From the NCBI GenBank assembly GCA_029258515.1, contig JARHYK010000001.1:1-64000 (forward strand): a stretch of DNA of 64,000 nt. Direction: 5' to 3'. This DNA comes from Clostridia bacterium. Its GTDB lineage: Bacteria > Bacillota > Clostridia > TANB77 > CAG-508. The notes under the pieces were generated by a model. It saw only the letters and a list, made by a program, of their open reading frames with translations. It ran no database searches and had not been told where the DNA came from. Each line of letters starts with the position of its first letter. The stretch's first letter is position 1. Below are positions 1 to 7,076 of this stretch, piece by piece. Both the position numbers and the translations under genes were made by a program.

Positions 1-63
1 GTTGGAGGTGTAAGTATAGTGATATATTAAGCTGACCAATACTAATAAATCGAGGGCTTAACC
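1..63 (+). rRNA. 23S ribosomal RNA, 3' end (partial)
   Basis: The first ~60 bases match the conserved 3' end of bacterial 23S rRNA: AGCTGACCAATACTAATAAA, then CGAGGGCTTAACC. The gene begins upstream of the window. It is followed by an AT-rich spacer and then 5S rRNA and tRNA-Asn on the same strand. The exact 3' end is estimated to within a few bases. Confidence 0.93.
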
Positions 64-153
64 ACAATTTAAGTTAAACTCGGAAAAACCTAAAACAATT
101 CATCTATGTATTTTTGAGTGTGCTAAAAAAAATAAAAAAATTCAAAAAAGTAC

Positions 154-182
154 TTGCAAAAAATTATATAATAGTATATAAT
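154..182 (+). promoter_or_regulatory. Promoter in the 23S-5S spacer
   Basis: TTGCAA at 154-159 and a perfect TATAAT at 177-182 are 17 bp apart, about 30 bp upstream of 5S rRNA. This would let 5S and tRNA-Asn be transcribed independently of the 16S/23S part of the operon. Confidence 0.6.
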
Positions 183-212
183 GCAAAAGTACGAAATAAA
201 AAGTTAATAATT

Positions 213-331
213 TTCTGGTGATGATTACATTTAGGGAAATACCTGTTCCCATCTCGAACACAGAAGTCAAGCCTAAATGTGCCGAAAATACTTACGGGTT
301 ACCCTGTTGGAAAGATAGGTTGTTGCCAGAT
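213..331 (+). rRNA. rrf: 5S ribosomal RNA
   Basis: About 118 nt. It shows the conserved 5S loop CCCATCTCGAACACAGAAG, the flanking helix strands, and the closing TCTGGTG (214-220) / GTTGCCAGA (322-330) pairing of helix I. Ends are estimated from the terminal helix. Confidence 0.93.
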
Positions 332-341
332 TTATATATAT

Positions 342-417
342 TCCTCGTTAGCTCAGTTGGTAGAGCGCTCGGCTGTTAACCGATAGGTCGTTGGTTCGAG
401 CCCAACACGAGGAGCCA
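342..417 (+). tRNA. tRNA-Asn (anticodon GTT)
   Basis: A 76-nt cloverleaf. The acceptor stem pairs TCCTCGT (342-348) with ACGAGGA (407-413), followed by discriminator G and an encoded CCA. The D-arm holds AGCTCAGTTGG, the anticodon loop CTGTTAA carries GTT at 375-377, and the T-loop is GGTTCGAGCCC. The 3' end doubles as attL of the prophage; integration leaves the tRNA intact because the phage core matches its 3' end. Confidence 0.96.
402..417. repeat. attL core (16 bp)
   Basis: CCAACACGAGGAGCCA at the 3' end of tRNA-Asn is repeated exactly at 32238-32253. Integration into a tRNA 3' end beside a tyrosine integrase gene is the classic arrangement. It also covers part of the T-arm, the acceptor strand and CCA. 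Confidence 0.9.
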
Positions 418-425
418 ACATATAA

Positions 426-470
426 AAATCCGTAAACCCTTTATATATAAGGACTTACGGATTTTATTTT
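426..470. terminator. Intrinsic terminator after tRNA-Asn / integrase
   Basis: AAAATCCGTAA (425-435) pairs with TTACGGATTTT (455-465) and is followed by a T-rich run. The A-rich left arm makes it usable in both directions: for the tRNA on the plus strand and for integrase on the minus strand. Confidence 0.75.
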
Positions 471-475
471 CATCA

Positions 476-497
476 TTTTAATGCAATTTTAATGCAA
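476..497. repeat. Integrase arm-type site candidate (attL side)
   Basis: TTTTAATGCAATTTTAATGCAAC contains two direct copies of TTTTAATGCAA. The same ~22-bp unit lies at 32095-32117 on the attR side. Paired direct repeats flanking the core at both prophage ends are what arm-binding sites of a tyrosine integrase look like. It overlaps the last codons of the integrase gene. Confidence 0.6.
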
Positions 498-1676
498 CTC
501 TGACATTAATGCATTAATTTTTTCTACTTCATCATTTTTAAATTTCTCAAATACACTTGTATATGTATCTAAAGTAGTTTGAATTTCTTTGTGTCCAAGG
601 ATTTTCGATAATACTACAGCTTGCATTCCAGATTCAATACATCTGGTAGCAAAGGTATGTCTTAACATGTGAGTATTTACTTTACTAGAATTCATCATAA
701 TTTTGCGTCCATGACTATTAGTAGGAACTTTTATGACTCTAATTTCTGCATTTTTACAAATTCTCTTAAAATGAGCGTTGACAACATTCGGAGAAATTGG
801 ATGATCTTTTTCTCTAAATAATAATTCTTTTTGATTTAAAAGAATTGGTCTATCTTTTAAAACTTTAAATAATTCATTAATAATTGGTATATCTCTTTGA
901 CCACTATATGTTTTTGTTGTTTTTCCTATAATTATATTATCTTCTTTGTCTCTAGTTATAGTTCTTTTTACATGAATTACTCTATTTTTATAATCTATAT
1001 CTTCTGCAGTTAGTGCCAATATTTCTCCTATTCTCATTCCCGAATAGGTGGCAATATAAAATATTGTTTTATATGGTTCATAGTAGTTTTCTAATTGAGC
1101 AATAAAAGCTTTTTGTTCTTCGATAGTTAATGCATCCACTTTTTTAGTTTCTTTGTCTGATTTTGGTCGAATTATTGCTCCAGCTATCCTAAAAGGATTT
1201 GAATTAACAATTTTATTAACTACAGCTATATCATAAGCAGAAGATAATAAACCACATAGTTTTTTAAGTACTGAATTTGAATAATTAGTTACAGTTTTTA
1301 ATGATTTATTTATATCATTAATAGTAATATCTTGAATTCTCATTTCGGATATTTGCATATTATCTTTTATAATTTGTATATTAGCTTTTGTTCTAATATA
1401 AGTTGATTCAATTATTTGATTTAATGCTAATTGATTTTCTAATCGTTCTTCCATTATTTCTACAAGTGATACATTTGAATTTTCTATATAAGAATTAGTT
1501 TGAACTTCAGCCATGGCAATAGTCATTTTATCTCTAACTTCTTTTCTTGTTTTTCCATAAAGAGATTTTCTCTTTAAAGATCCATCAGATTTTCTATATT
1601 GTACAAATTGTCCAACCCATCTTTTTAAAGATTCACTATAATAAATAGTTCCTTCTCCATTTCCTTTTTTAGACAT
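489..1676 (-). CDS. int: Phage site-specific tyrosine integrase
   Basis: A 395-aa tyrosine recombinase that catalyses attP x attB integration into tRNA-Asn. I chose the ATG at 1676 because GGAGG lies 8 nt upstream; a longer open frame to 1817 has no such site. Domains: N-terminal AP2-like arm-binding segment (GEGTIYYSESLKRW), SAM-like core-binding domain (~60-160), C-terminal catalytic domain with YSGMRIGEI (first Arg), HMLRHTFAT (HxxR), LGH and a terminal Tyr in TTLDTYTS. Length is typical of Tn916/phage integrases. The gene lies next to attL and reads towards it. Confidence 0.96.
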   Translation of the reverse strand: MSKKGNGEGTIYYSESLKRWVGQFVQYRKSDGSLKRKSLYGKTRKEVRDKMTIAMAEVQTNSYIENSNVSLVEIMEERLENQLALNQIIESTYIRTKANIQIIKDNMQISEMRIQDITINDINKSLKTVTNYSNSVLKKLCGLLSSAYDIAVVNKIVNSNPFRIAGAIIRPKSDKETKKVDALTIEEQKAFIAQLENYYEPYKTIFYIATYSGMRIGEILALTAEDIDYKNRVIHVKRTITRDKEDNIIIGKTTKTYSGQRDIPIINELFKVLKDRPILLNQKELLFREKDHPISPNVVNAHFKRICKNAEIRVIKVPTNSHGRKIMMNSSKVNTHMLRHTFATRCIESGMQAVVLSKILGHKEIQTTLDTYTSVFEKFKNDEVEKINALMSELH

Positions 1677-1781
1677 AAAAAATACCTCCATTTTTAAAAT
1701 TAGTTTATTAAAACACTTGAAAAATGAAAATATTATATATATAATATATAAGGTATTCACTTTCCAAAAAGTGTTTACTCC

Positions 1782-1828
1782 TGGATAATGTGTGGCTTCC
1801 GCAAAAAAGATGCACATTATCCTTTTTT
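1782..1828. other. Strong inverted repeat upstream of the integrase
   Basis: GGATAATGTG and CACATTATCC are 10-bp arms around a ~21-nt loop, followed on the plus strand by TTTTTT. It could act as a terminator for rightward transcription or as a structured leader ahead of integrase. The loop holds a 14-bp sequence (1790-1803) whose reverse complement recurs at 3150-3163. Confidence 0.5.
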
Positions 1829-2107
1829 ATTTATTTAATTTTTTACTTATTTCATCTAATTGTCTAATAATAATAAAATTTTGTGCAACAATTGATTTTA
1901 AATATGATGTAGTTAATATTTCTTCTGGTTTCATTCCTATTAAATACCTAGTTCAATTAAACTATTTCCAGCACGAGAAAGAGAAATATTTTTAATTGAA
2001 TTTGCATATTCAGTACTTAATTTATCTAATTCATATTTAGATAATAATTCTTTTGCTTTTATTTCTTTTTTGGATACATTATTATTAAATAATCCAATAT
2101 TAAACAT
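1827..2107 (-). pseudogene. Small hypothetical phage protein, frameshifted
   Basis: Two adjacent reading frames look like halves of one ~90-aa protein. The first starts at ATG 2107 (MFNIGLFNNNVSKKE) and stops at 1940; the second is a neighbouring frame reading through GMKPEEILTTSYLKS to a stop at 1827. Joining them needs a -1 (or +2) change near CTAGG at about 1950. No CGG is involved, so this differs from the recurrent CGG shifts elsewhere and is more likely a simple mutation. The product is helical and charged; I do not recognise the family. It lies between int and the repressor, a usual place for superinfection-exclusion genes, but no function can be assigned. Confidence 0.45.
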
Positions 2108-2133
2108 CCTATTATATTTGTTATTAACATCAA

Positions 2134-2730
2134 TTATTTAAAAGCACTTTTGTTTTCAGCACTTAAAACTTTGCCATAAATTTTTAGATTTTTTGTTTTT
2201 TCTATAGGATAATAAGGGTTTAAAGCTTCCAAACTATATTCATCATCTGTTTTTATTATTTTTCTTATCATTAAAATATTATCCTTAGAAATTAAACAAG
2301 TTTGACCAGATTCAAAGCTAAAGGTTTCTGTTATAATAGCAATATCTCCGATACCTAGAAGAGGTAACATAGAGTTGTTATTTATTTGTAGAGCAAATGA
2401 AGCTTCTGGTAAATTGTCATTTATATTTATATCTTTAATAAAAAAATTATCTATGGATTCAGTTAGCGAATCAGTATAATTTGATAATAAAGGTATAGTA
2501 CTTGCAAAGTTGTTAGTTTTAGTTTCTTCATCTTCTATACACATTAGATATGAAGGAGAGACACCAAATAAATTAGAAAGAATCTGTATTGAGTTTCTTT
2601 TTATATTTTGAACTTCGCCTTTTTCATATTTTCGTATAGCGGATTTTTGGACTCCAATATATTTACCTAATTCTTCCTGAGTAAGACCATTTGCTATTCG
2701 CAACTGTTTGATTCTTTCACCCATGTTCAT
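2134..2730 (-). CDS. CI/LexA-like prophage repressor (XRE HTH + S24 peptidase)
   Basis: 198 aa. Residues ~5-60 form an XRE helix-turn-helix (GERIKQLRIANGLTQEELGK...). The C-terminal half is an S24/LexA-type self-cleavage domain with the nucleophile in NNNSMLPLLGIGD and a candidate general-base Lys in LMIRKI. It should maintain lysogeny and be inactivated by RecA-stimulated autocleavage after DNA damage. It is divergent from the Cro-like gene at 2891, with several copies of a GTGTCTTAAAAAGATAC operator between them. RBS ACCACCTCC (minus: GGAGGTGGT) precedes the start. Confidence 0.93.
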   Translation of the reverse strand: MNMGERIKQLRIANGLTQEELGKYIGVQKSAIRKYEKGEVQNIKRNSIQILSNLFGVSPSYLMCIEDEETKTNNFASTIPLLSNYTDSLTESIDNFFIKDININDNLPEASFALQINNNSMLPLLGIGDIAIITETFSFESGQTCLISKDNILMIRKIIKTDDEYSLEALNPYYPIEKTKNLKIYGKVLSAENKSAFK

Positions 2731-2745
2731 ATTACCACCTCCTTC

Positions 2746-2873
2746 AAGTGTCTTAATTTTAACATATTTCCAAAAGTTTTACAAGTATTTTAGAAAAAGT
2801 GTCTTAAAAATGCAAAAAAAGTATTGACAATAAAAAATAATTGATATAATATATAGGTGTCTTAAAAAGATAC
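2746..2873. promoter_or_regulatory. Immunity region: divergent promoters with three repressor operators
   Basis: Operator-like copies: AAGTGTCTTAATTTT (2746-2760), AAGTGTCTTAAAAA (2797-2810) and GGTGTCTTAAAAAGATAC (2856-2873). The fullest copies show dyad symmetry, TCTT-AAA-AAGA. The rightward promoter has TTGACA at 2824-2829 and TATAAT at 2845-2850, so the third operator sits at its start site. On the minus strand TTGTAA followed by a TTAAAAT-type -10 overlaps the first operator, consistent with repressor autoregulation. Confidence 0.75.
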
Positions 2874-2890
2874 GAGAAAGGAGAATAAAA

Positions 2891-3109
2891 ATGGATACAA
2901 ACAAATTAAAAGCAAAAATGGCTTTTTATGGCGATACAGGCAAAGAATTAGCAGACTATTTGCAAATAGCCAGAAGTACTTTATCTAGTAAAATGAACGA
3001 AACTAATGGCTCAGAATTTACGCAAAGTGAAATTTTAAAGATTAAAGAGAAATACCATTTATCAAGTAATGAGATAGATGAAATTTTTTTTAATTCAAAA
3101 GTGTCTTAA
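2891..3109 (+). CDS. Cro-like phage transcriptional regulator
   Basis: 72 aa, first gene of the rightward early operon. The core (KELADYLQIARSTLSSKMN) is a helix-turn-helix of the phage Cro/XRE type; there is no peptidase domain. It follows promoter TTGACA/TATAAT and an operator, and a fourth operator overlaps its stop codon. It probably competes with the CI-like repressor for these operators during the lytic switch. Confidence 0.8.
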   Translation: MDTNKLKAKMAFYGDTGKELADYLQIARSTLSSKMNETNGSEFTQSEILKIKEKYHLSSNEIDEIFFNSKVS

Positions 3110-3118
3110 AAAGATACA
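3099..3118. promoter_or_regulatory. Fourth repressor operator
   Basis: AAGTGTCTTAAAAAGATACA copies the operator at 2856-2873 over 17 bases (GTGTCTTAAAAAGATAC). It overlaps the stop of the Cro-like gene and lies just upstream of the next ribosome binding site, so it may act on downstream early genes. Confidence 0.65.
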
Positions 3119-3132
3119 GAAAAGAGGAAAGT

Positions 3133-3181
3133 ATGGAAATATTTAAAATGCGGAAGCCACACTAAAAATGAAAGGAGTTAA
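3133..3181 (+). CDS. Putative 15-codon micro-ORF with in-frame CGG (+1 shift)
   Basis: ATG at 3133 follows AAAGAGGAAAGT, a good ribosome binding site. The frame reads MEIFKM, then CGG at 3151-3153, then stops three codons later (TAA 3163-3165). Skipping the C reads GGA and gives MEIFKMGSHTKNERS, ending at TAA 3179-3181 directly before the next gene. The CGG-A context equals that of the seven larger frameshifted genes here. The ORF is so short that chance cannot be excluded, and I recognise no family. Confidence 0.35.
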
Positions 3182-3187
3182 TTAGCA

Positions 3188-3445
3188 ATGAAAAAAACTA
3201 AATCAAGAAAAACTTATCAAGAATTACCAGATACAATAACTCCGCTAGATTATGCGGATTGGAGAGGCATTGGGGAAACTAAAGCTAGAGAAATCTTTAA
3301 TAGTAAGGATTTCCCTCGAATTAAAGGAACTGGAGTCAAACAAGTTGCAGATAAAAGAGCAGTTCTTTTACATGACATGTTGTTATCAGAAAAAGATAAA
3401 AGAATATTGTTTGAAACTTTATTAAATAAGAAAGGAATGAATTAA
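3188..3445 (+). CDS. Small phage DNA-binding protein, excisionase/HTH-like
   Basis: 85 aa, basic. The central segment (DYADWRGIGETKAREIFNSKDFPRIKG in outline) has the layout of winged-helix excisionase-like proteins, in which a short helix-turn-helix selects a site ahead of a basic loop. It is preceded by AAAGGAG. Its early-operon position just after the Cro-like gene fits an excisionase or early regulator. The family assignment rests on pattern alone. Confidence 0.55.
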   Translation: MKKTKSRKTYQELPDTITPLDYADWRGIGETKAREIFNSKDFPRIKGTGVKQVADKRAVLLHDMLLSEKDKRILFETLLNKKGMN

Positions 3446-3447
3446 AT

Positions 3448-3678
3448 ATGAAATTAAAAATTAAAAATAAGAAAAAATTTATTATAAGAATAGTTGAATT
3501 ATTGATTGTCTTTCTAACAATAATTCTAACAATTTTATCAATTAAATTAGCAAATCAAATAAGAGGATATGCTACAGTTGGAGGAGAATATTTGCTACCA
3601 ATTATACCTTCTATTGTAATTGTTATATTAGAAGATTATTTAGAAAAAAATGAAATAAAAGAAAGGAATGAAGATTAA
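3448..3678 (+). CDS. Small membrane protein (hypothetical)
   Basis: 76 aa. A basic start (MKLKIKNKKKF) is followed by a clear transmembrane helix at ~12-34 and a second hydrophobic stretch at ~50-62, then an acidic tail. It begins 2 nt after the preceding gene and overlaps the next by one base (TAATG), so it is translated as part of the early operon. No family recognised. Confidence 0.6.
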   Translation: MKLKIKNKKKFIIRIVELLIVFLTIILTILSIKLANQIRGYATVGGEYLLPIIPSIVIVILEDYLEKNEIKERNED

Positions 3679-3866
3679 TGCCTAAAAATAAGATTATAAA
3701 TTTTAAAAATATAAATGATGGATATGAACAAATCAAAGATATAATAAGTCATATCGATGAATTTCATCACGAAGCGGAATTAAGAGAATCACTTCAAGAA
3801 ATAGTATTTATTTGTGAAGATTATATAAAAAGAGAATCATCTACCGACAAACCAAATCGAAAATAG
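3678..3866 (+). CDS. Hypothetical early phage protein
   Basis: 62 aa, helical, acidic/basic mixture with FHHEAELRESLQEI. It starts at the stop codon of the previous gene, which indicates translational coupling. No known domain recognised. Between it and the replication gene (3867-3983) is an AT-rich gap with no clear gene. Confidence 0.55.
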   Translation: MPKNKIINFKNINDGYEQIKDIISHIDEFHHEAELRESLQEIVFICEDYIKRESSTDKPNRK

Positions 3867-3983
3867 ATGATTCATATAAAAATATTTTAGTAAATATTTT
3901 CTATTATTATTTTATCACAGAATTACATAAAACACAAGAGATTTACATAATTATTTAGAAAATAATTACGGAAAGGAAATTAC

Positions 3984-4743
3984 ATGAATCAAGAAAAGCA
4001 ACTTGAAGAATTTTATTCTAATTTAGATTTTAAACCAGTTTCCTCTAATGCAATAGCTTTATATACAATTATAATGCAAATTGCTAAGAAATCAAATTGG
4101 AAAAATGAAATTAAAATAGCAAATTCAATTCTTTTAAGTAAGTGTAGATTAAGTCTTTCAGCTTTGCAAAGAGCGAGAAATGAGCTTATTACTAATAATT
4201 ATATTCAATACAAGAAGCGGAACTAATCAAAATGATGCTTCTCGATATTCTATTGTTAAATTATATTTTGAACAACCAAACGAACAACCGAACAGACAAG
4301 CAACCGATAAAGCAAACGAACACATAATAACTAAACTAGACTTATTATTTAATTATTTAATATATAATAACGCCCAAAAAAAGTTTGAAGATATTTCACA
4401 AAATGAAAAAGATGCAATAGTCAAAATTCTTAAAAGATTAGATATTTTTATAGAAAATCCATCTATTGTTTTAAAATATTTTTCAGAAGAACAGAAATTA
4501 GAATATAAGATACAATATTGGGCAATTAAAGAAATATATTTTAGTTCTTTAAGTATTTTTTTAAACGATTTAACTCGTGAACAATTTATTTTGAGATTTT
4601 TAAAAGCTAAAAAATATATGAAAAATTCAAATTCTATCAATGAATTTTTAAATTATTTTATTTTTTGTTTACAAGAAGAAATGGCGGCAGCTCATAAAAT
4701 TGCTGATAGAAAAAGTTTAAAAAAAGAAGGTGAAGAATATTAA
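3984..4743 (+). CDS. Phage replication-initiation protein (DnaD/replisome-organiser type), CGG +1 frameshift
   Basis: Two frames join into a 252-aa protein. Residues 1-78 are a winged-helix domain (SSNAIALYTIIMQIAKKSN... LQRARNELITNNYIQYKK) as in phage replisome organisers. The frame then meets CGG at 4218-4220 and would stop after one more codon (80 aa). Skipping the C reads GGA and continues as GTNQNDASRYSIVKLYF, then a helical C-terminal domain to TAA 4743. The joined motif YKK-G-x-N-x-N..Y.I.KLYF is the usual wing of these proteins, so Gly fits at the shift. The RBS is GGAAAGGAAA. It lies between early genes and RusA and should load the host helicase at the phage origin. Confidence 0.78.
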
Positions 4744-5038
4744 TAAGCAACAATTAAAAATTAAATTTTCAGTTTGGGCTCAAAGAGATAAAATAATAAA
4801 ACATAGAAAAGATAAACCTAAAACTGAGGGGAGTCATTTAGTTAAAGAAAAAAGCATTTTAGATTATGAATATTATAATTGCGATTATTGTGGTAAAGAA
4901 ATAAAAATAGCAGATAAATGGGAAAATCAAACTGGAAATATTATGGAATTACCAGCATCTATTACAAATAGAGGCAAAATTCAAATAGCAATTCACAACA
5001 AATGTCTAAAATGTTTCTTAAAAGATTTGGAGGAGTAA
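4730..5038 (+). CDS. Hypothetical phage zinc-finger protein
   Basis: About 102 aa from a GTG at 4730 (RBS AAAAAAGAAG). Cys pairs in CDYCGKE (~55-61) and HNKCLKCF (~91-98) form a likely zinc ribbon; the N-terminus is very basic. It overlaps the end of the replication gene and is followed 1 nt later by rusA. A nucleic-acid-binding role in replication or recombination is inferred only from context. Confidence 0.6.
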   Translation: MKNINKQQLKIKFSVWAQRDKIIKHRKDKPKTEGSHLVKEKSILDYEYYNCDYCGKEIKIADKWENQTGNIMELPASITNRGKIQIAIHNKCLKCFLKDLEE

Positions 5039-5039
5039 A

Positions 5040-5471
5040 ATGAAAAAAAATAATAATGTGATCGAATTATTAATTGAGGAGGAAATTACAGGCAAAGCAA
5101 GACCTCGAATGAATACAAAAACAGGAAAAGCATACACACCAACTAAAACGAAGAACTATGAGTATTTAGTTAGATATATATTTGTTAATAAATATCATGA
5201 TTTCAAACCATTTGAAAAAGAAATACATATGAAAATAACAGCATATTTTAGAGTACCAAAAAATGTTAGTAAATTAAAAGAAGCGGAAATGTTAGGTGGA
5301 ATTATTAATCCGACTAAAAAGCCAGATTGGGATAACATAGGAAAAATTATTTGCGATGCTCTAAATAAATTTGCATATAAAGATGATAATCAAATAACAG
5401 AATGTACAGTTATTAAAAAATATTCAAGAATACCTAAGGTCAAAGTTGAAATATGGGAAGGTGAAAATTAA
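5040..5471 (+). CDS. rusA: RusA-family Holliday junction resolvase
   Basis: 143 aa, the usual RusA length. The fold signature is present: ITGKARPRMNTKTGKAYTP near the N-terminus, then KPDWDNIGKIICDALN with the catalytic Asp residues, and DDNQI. RusA dimers cut four-way DNA junctions symmetrically during phage recombination and replication. It is preceded by GGAGG and overlaps the next gene by one base. Confidence 0.92.
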   Translation: MKKNNNVIELLIEEEITGKARPRMNTKTGKAYTPTKTKNYEYLVRYIFVNKYHDFKPFEKEIHMKITAYFRVPKNVSKLKEAEMLGGIINPTKKPDWDNIGKIICDALNKFAYKDDNQITECTVIKKYSRIPKVKVEIWEGEN

Positions 5472-5875
5472 TGGAAATATTAATAGAAATGATACTGGCA
5501 TTAGGAATTACAATCACAACAATATATATAATTATGAAAAATTATAAAGAAAATTTAAAACAAATCAAAGAGTTCCAGGAGATTGAAAAAGAAAAATGTG
5601 AAGATTTACTAGTGAAAGACATATTAAGTTATATATTAAGTAGTTGCTTTAAATTCTACAGAATTAAGTATAATTTTTCAACAAAAAAAGAAAACAATAG
5701 ATACTCGATTGATATAATAGCAGAACTTAAAAAAGATAATACTAAAATTGAAAAAACAATGAAAATTAATATTGAAAATTGGGTTGAGTTATTAAGTATT
5801 CAAGAAGATTTAAAAAAAGATATTAAGGAAGATTTAATAATTAAATTGTCAGAAAATCAATATAATCTAAAATAA
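5471..5875 (+). CDS. Membrane-anchored hypothetical phage protein
   Basis: 134 aa. One N-terminal transmembrane helix (~1-21, EILIEMILALGITITTIYII) precedes a lysine/glutamate-rich helical domain. It is translationally coupled to rusA (TAATG). No family recognised; it may be a small phage inner-membrane accessory protein. Confidence 0.6.
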   Translation: MEILIEMILALGITITTIYIIMKNYKENLKQIKEFQEIEKEKCEDLLVKDILSYILSSCFKFYRIKYNFSTKKENNRYSIDIIAELKKDNTKIEKTMKINIENWVELLSIQEDLKKDIKEDLIIKLSENQYNLK

Positions 5876-5908
5876 TAAATAAGAAATAAAAGGAGGAGTG
5901 AAAACAGA

Positions 5909-5992
5909 ATGATTAAATTTTTATTATGAACATTTGTAGGAATTGCAATAATGTGTATATTAGCAGCTTCAAAGGAAGATGATGAAGAATGA
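5909..5992 (+). pseudogene. Small membrane peptide ORF with in-frame TGA
   Basis: AGGAGGAG lies 9 nt before ATG 5909. The frame reads MIKFLL, TGA at 5927-5929, then TFVGIAIMCILAASKEDDEE and a terminal TGA that overlaps the next start. Phage genomes often carry such 27-30-aa membrane peptides, and Trp (TGG) would fit at the TGA. I treat it as a point-mutated gene, because many genes here end in TGA. Confidence 0.35.
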
Positions 5993-6270
5993 AGGAGGAA
6001 GATTATATAAATTTACAAAATTTATTAATTAAATTAAGAGTTAGGTTACTAAAAGAATTAGATTCAAAAACATTACCAATAAAACAAAGAGATAAAGATT
6101 ATAGAATGTTAAGAAGTGTTGATAATTTGAGAAAAAATGTAGAAGTAATAACTAATGAAATAACAATAGGAATAGATATGGGAAGCGGAAAAGATAAACA
6201 TATAGAAAGTACATGCTCTCCAATACCAATAGGAACAACATATACTTTACAAGAAAAAACAAACAGTTAA
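5989..6270 (+). CDS. Hypothetical phage protein
   Basis: 93 aa, basic, helical in the first half (LQNLLIKLRVRLLKELDSK) with a Gly/Ser/Pro-rich tail containing DMGSGKDKH. The start overlaps the previous micro-ORF's stop. No domain recognised. It lies in the early/middle region typical of small phage accessory proteins. Confidence 0.5.
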   Translation: MKEEDYINLQNLLIKLRVRLLKELDSKTLPIKQRDKDYRMLRSVDNLRKNVEVITNEITIGIDMGSGKDKHIESTCSPIPIGTTYTLQEKTNS

Positions 6271-6289
6271 AGAAAGTGAGTGATAGATA

Positions 6290-6580
6290 ATGAATAAAGA
6301 AGAAAAAGAATATTATATATGTTTAAGAGAAAGTGAAGAAGGAGAAAAATATGCATTATATTATTTAAAAGATTTAGGAAGAAGAAGAATCTACAGAAGT
6401 AGTTATCCACTCGAATCATTTGAATTTGAAGGAAAAGATATAAATAAAGGTTTAAGGTTATTTAAATATAAAAGATTAAAAAATGCACAAGAATTATGTG
6501 ATTATACAAATAAAAATTTTGGATATAAAGGAGATACTGCATTTAAACCAGTAAAGATAAAGGAGAAGAAAGATGAGTAA
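6290..6580 (+). CDS. Hypothetical phage protein
   Basis: 96 aa, charged (KEEKEYYICLRESEEGEKYA...). Preceded by AAAGTGAGTG, a moderate ribosome binding site. There is no membrane segment and no motif I can name. It belongs to the same run of short genes between the replication and packaging modules. Confidence 0.5.
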   Translation: MNKEEKEYYICLRESEEGEKYALYYLKDLGRRRIYRSSYPLESFEFEGKDINKGLRLFKYKRLKNAQELCDYTNKNFGYKGDTAFKPVKIKEKKDE

Positions 6581-6610
6581 ACTTAAGTATTAAATATTAA
6601 AAAGAAACAA

Positions 6611-6833
6611 TACTAACATTGAGGTGTTAGTATGACAGAAAAAGAAATTTTAGAAAAATGAAGAAGAGAATTAAGCAAAAATAAGTTAGAGGAGATATAT
6701 AAGAGAATTTAATCAGCAAATAAGAATAATAAAATCAGAAGTAAGACATTAACATTGTGGAAAATTGATAACAAATTGCAAAAGTTTAGTACATAAAGAA
6801 ATAGTAATATATAAATATTTAAAGCAAAGCTAA
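6611..6833 (+). pseudogene. Decayed small phage gene
   Basis: ATG 6632 opens MTEKEILEK, hits TGA at 6659-6661, and resumes as RRELSKNKLEEIYK. A shift of frame then gives REFNQQIRIIKSEVRH, a TAA, and HCGKLITNCKSLVHKEI to a stop at 6831-6833. The pieces read as one ~65-aa protein with a nonsense, a frameshift and a second stop, so it is probably dead. An inverted repeat TACTAACA/TGTTAGTA (6611-6632) brackets the ribosome binding site. Confidence 0.5.
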
Positions 6834-6848
6834 AAATAAAAACGAAGA

Positions 6849-7076
6849 ATGAAAGTGAGTGATAAAATGGGAATCCCAAAAGTTATGGGGAAGAATGGAA
6901 AACAATACATATATGTACAAGAATATCCTAGATTTATACTGTATAAGGATATGATGACAGGTGTAAAAGAATGTTTTTTATATCAAGAACTAGGGTTAAT
7001 AAGTGAAACAAATGTAATGGAAGGATTTAAGTTAAATCCTGAAAAATTAAAATATATAGGAGGTACAAATGAATAA
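6849..7076 (+). CDS. Hypothetical phage protein
   Basis: 75 aa, predicted beta-rich (MGIPKVMGKNGKQYIYVQEY... RFILYKDMMTG). It starts at ATG 6849; an alternative ATG at 6867 is possible. It overlaps the next gene by 8 bp. No known family recognised. Confidence 0.5.
   Translation: MKVSDKMGIPKVMGKNGKQYIYVQEYPRFILYKDMMTGVKECFLYQELGLISETNVMEGFKLNPEKLKYIGGTNE

Noticed and set aside
1677..1817. Integrase start at 1817
   Set aside because: The extension lacks an SD, runs through a hairpin and is not integrase-like; ATG 1676 has GGAGG at proper spacing.
1827..2107. Small frameshifted gene as another CGG case
   Set aside because: The junction has no CGG and needs -1/+2, so it is ordinary mutation or mis-sequencing.
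3867..3983. CRISPR or tandem repeats in AT-rich gaps
   Set aside because: No regularly spaced repeats were seen anywhere in the window; gaps are only AT-rich.
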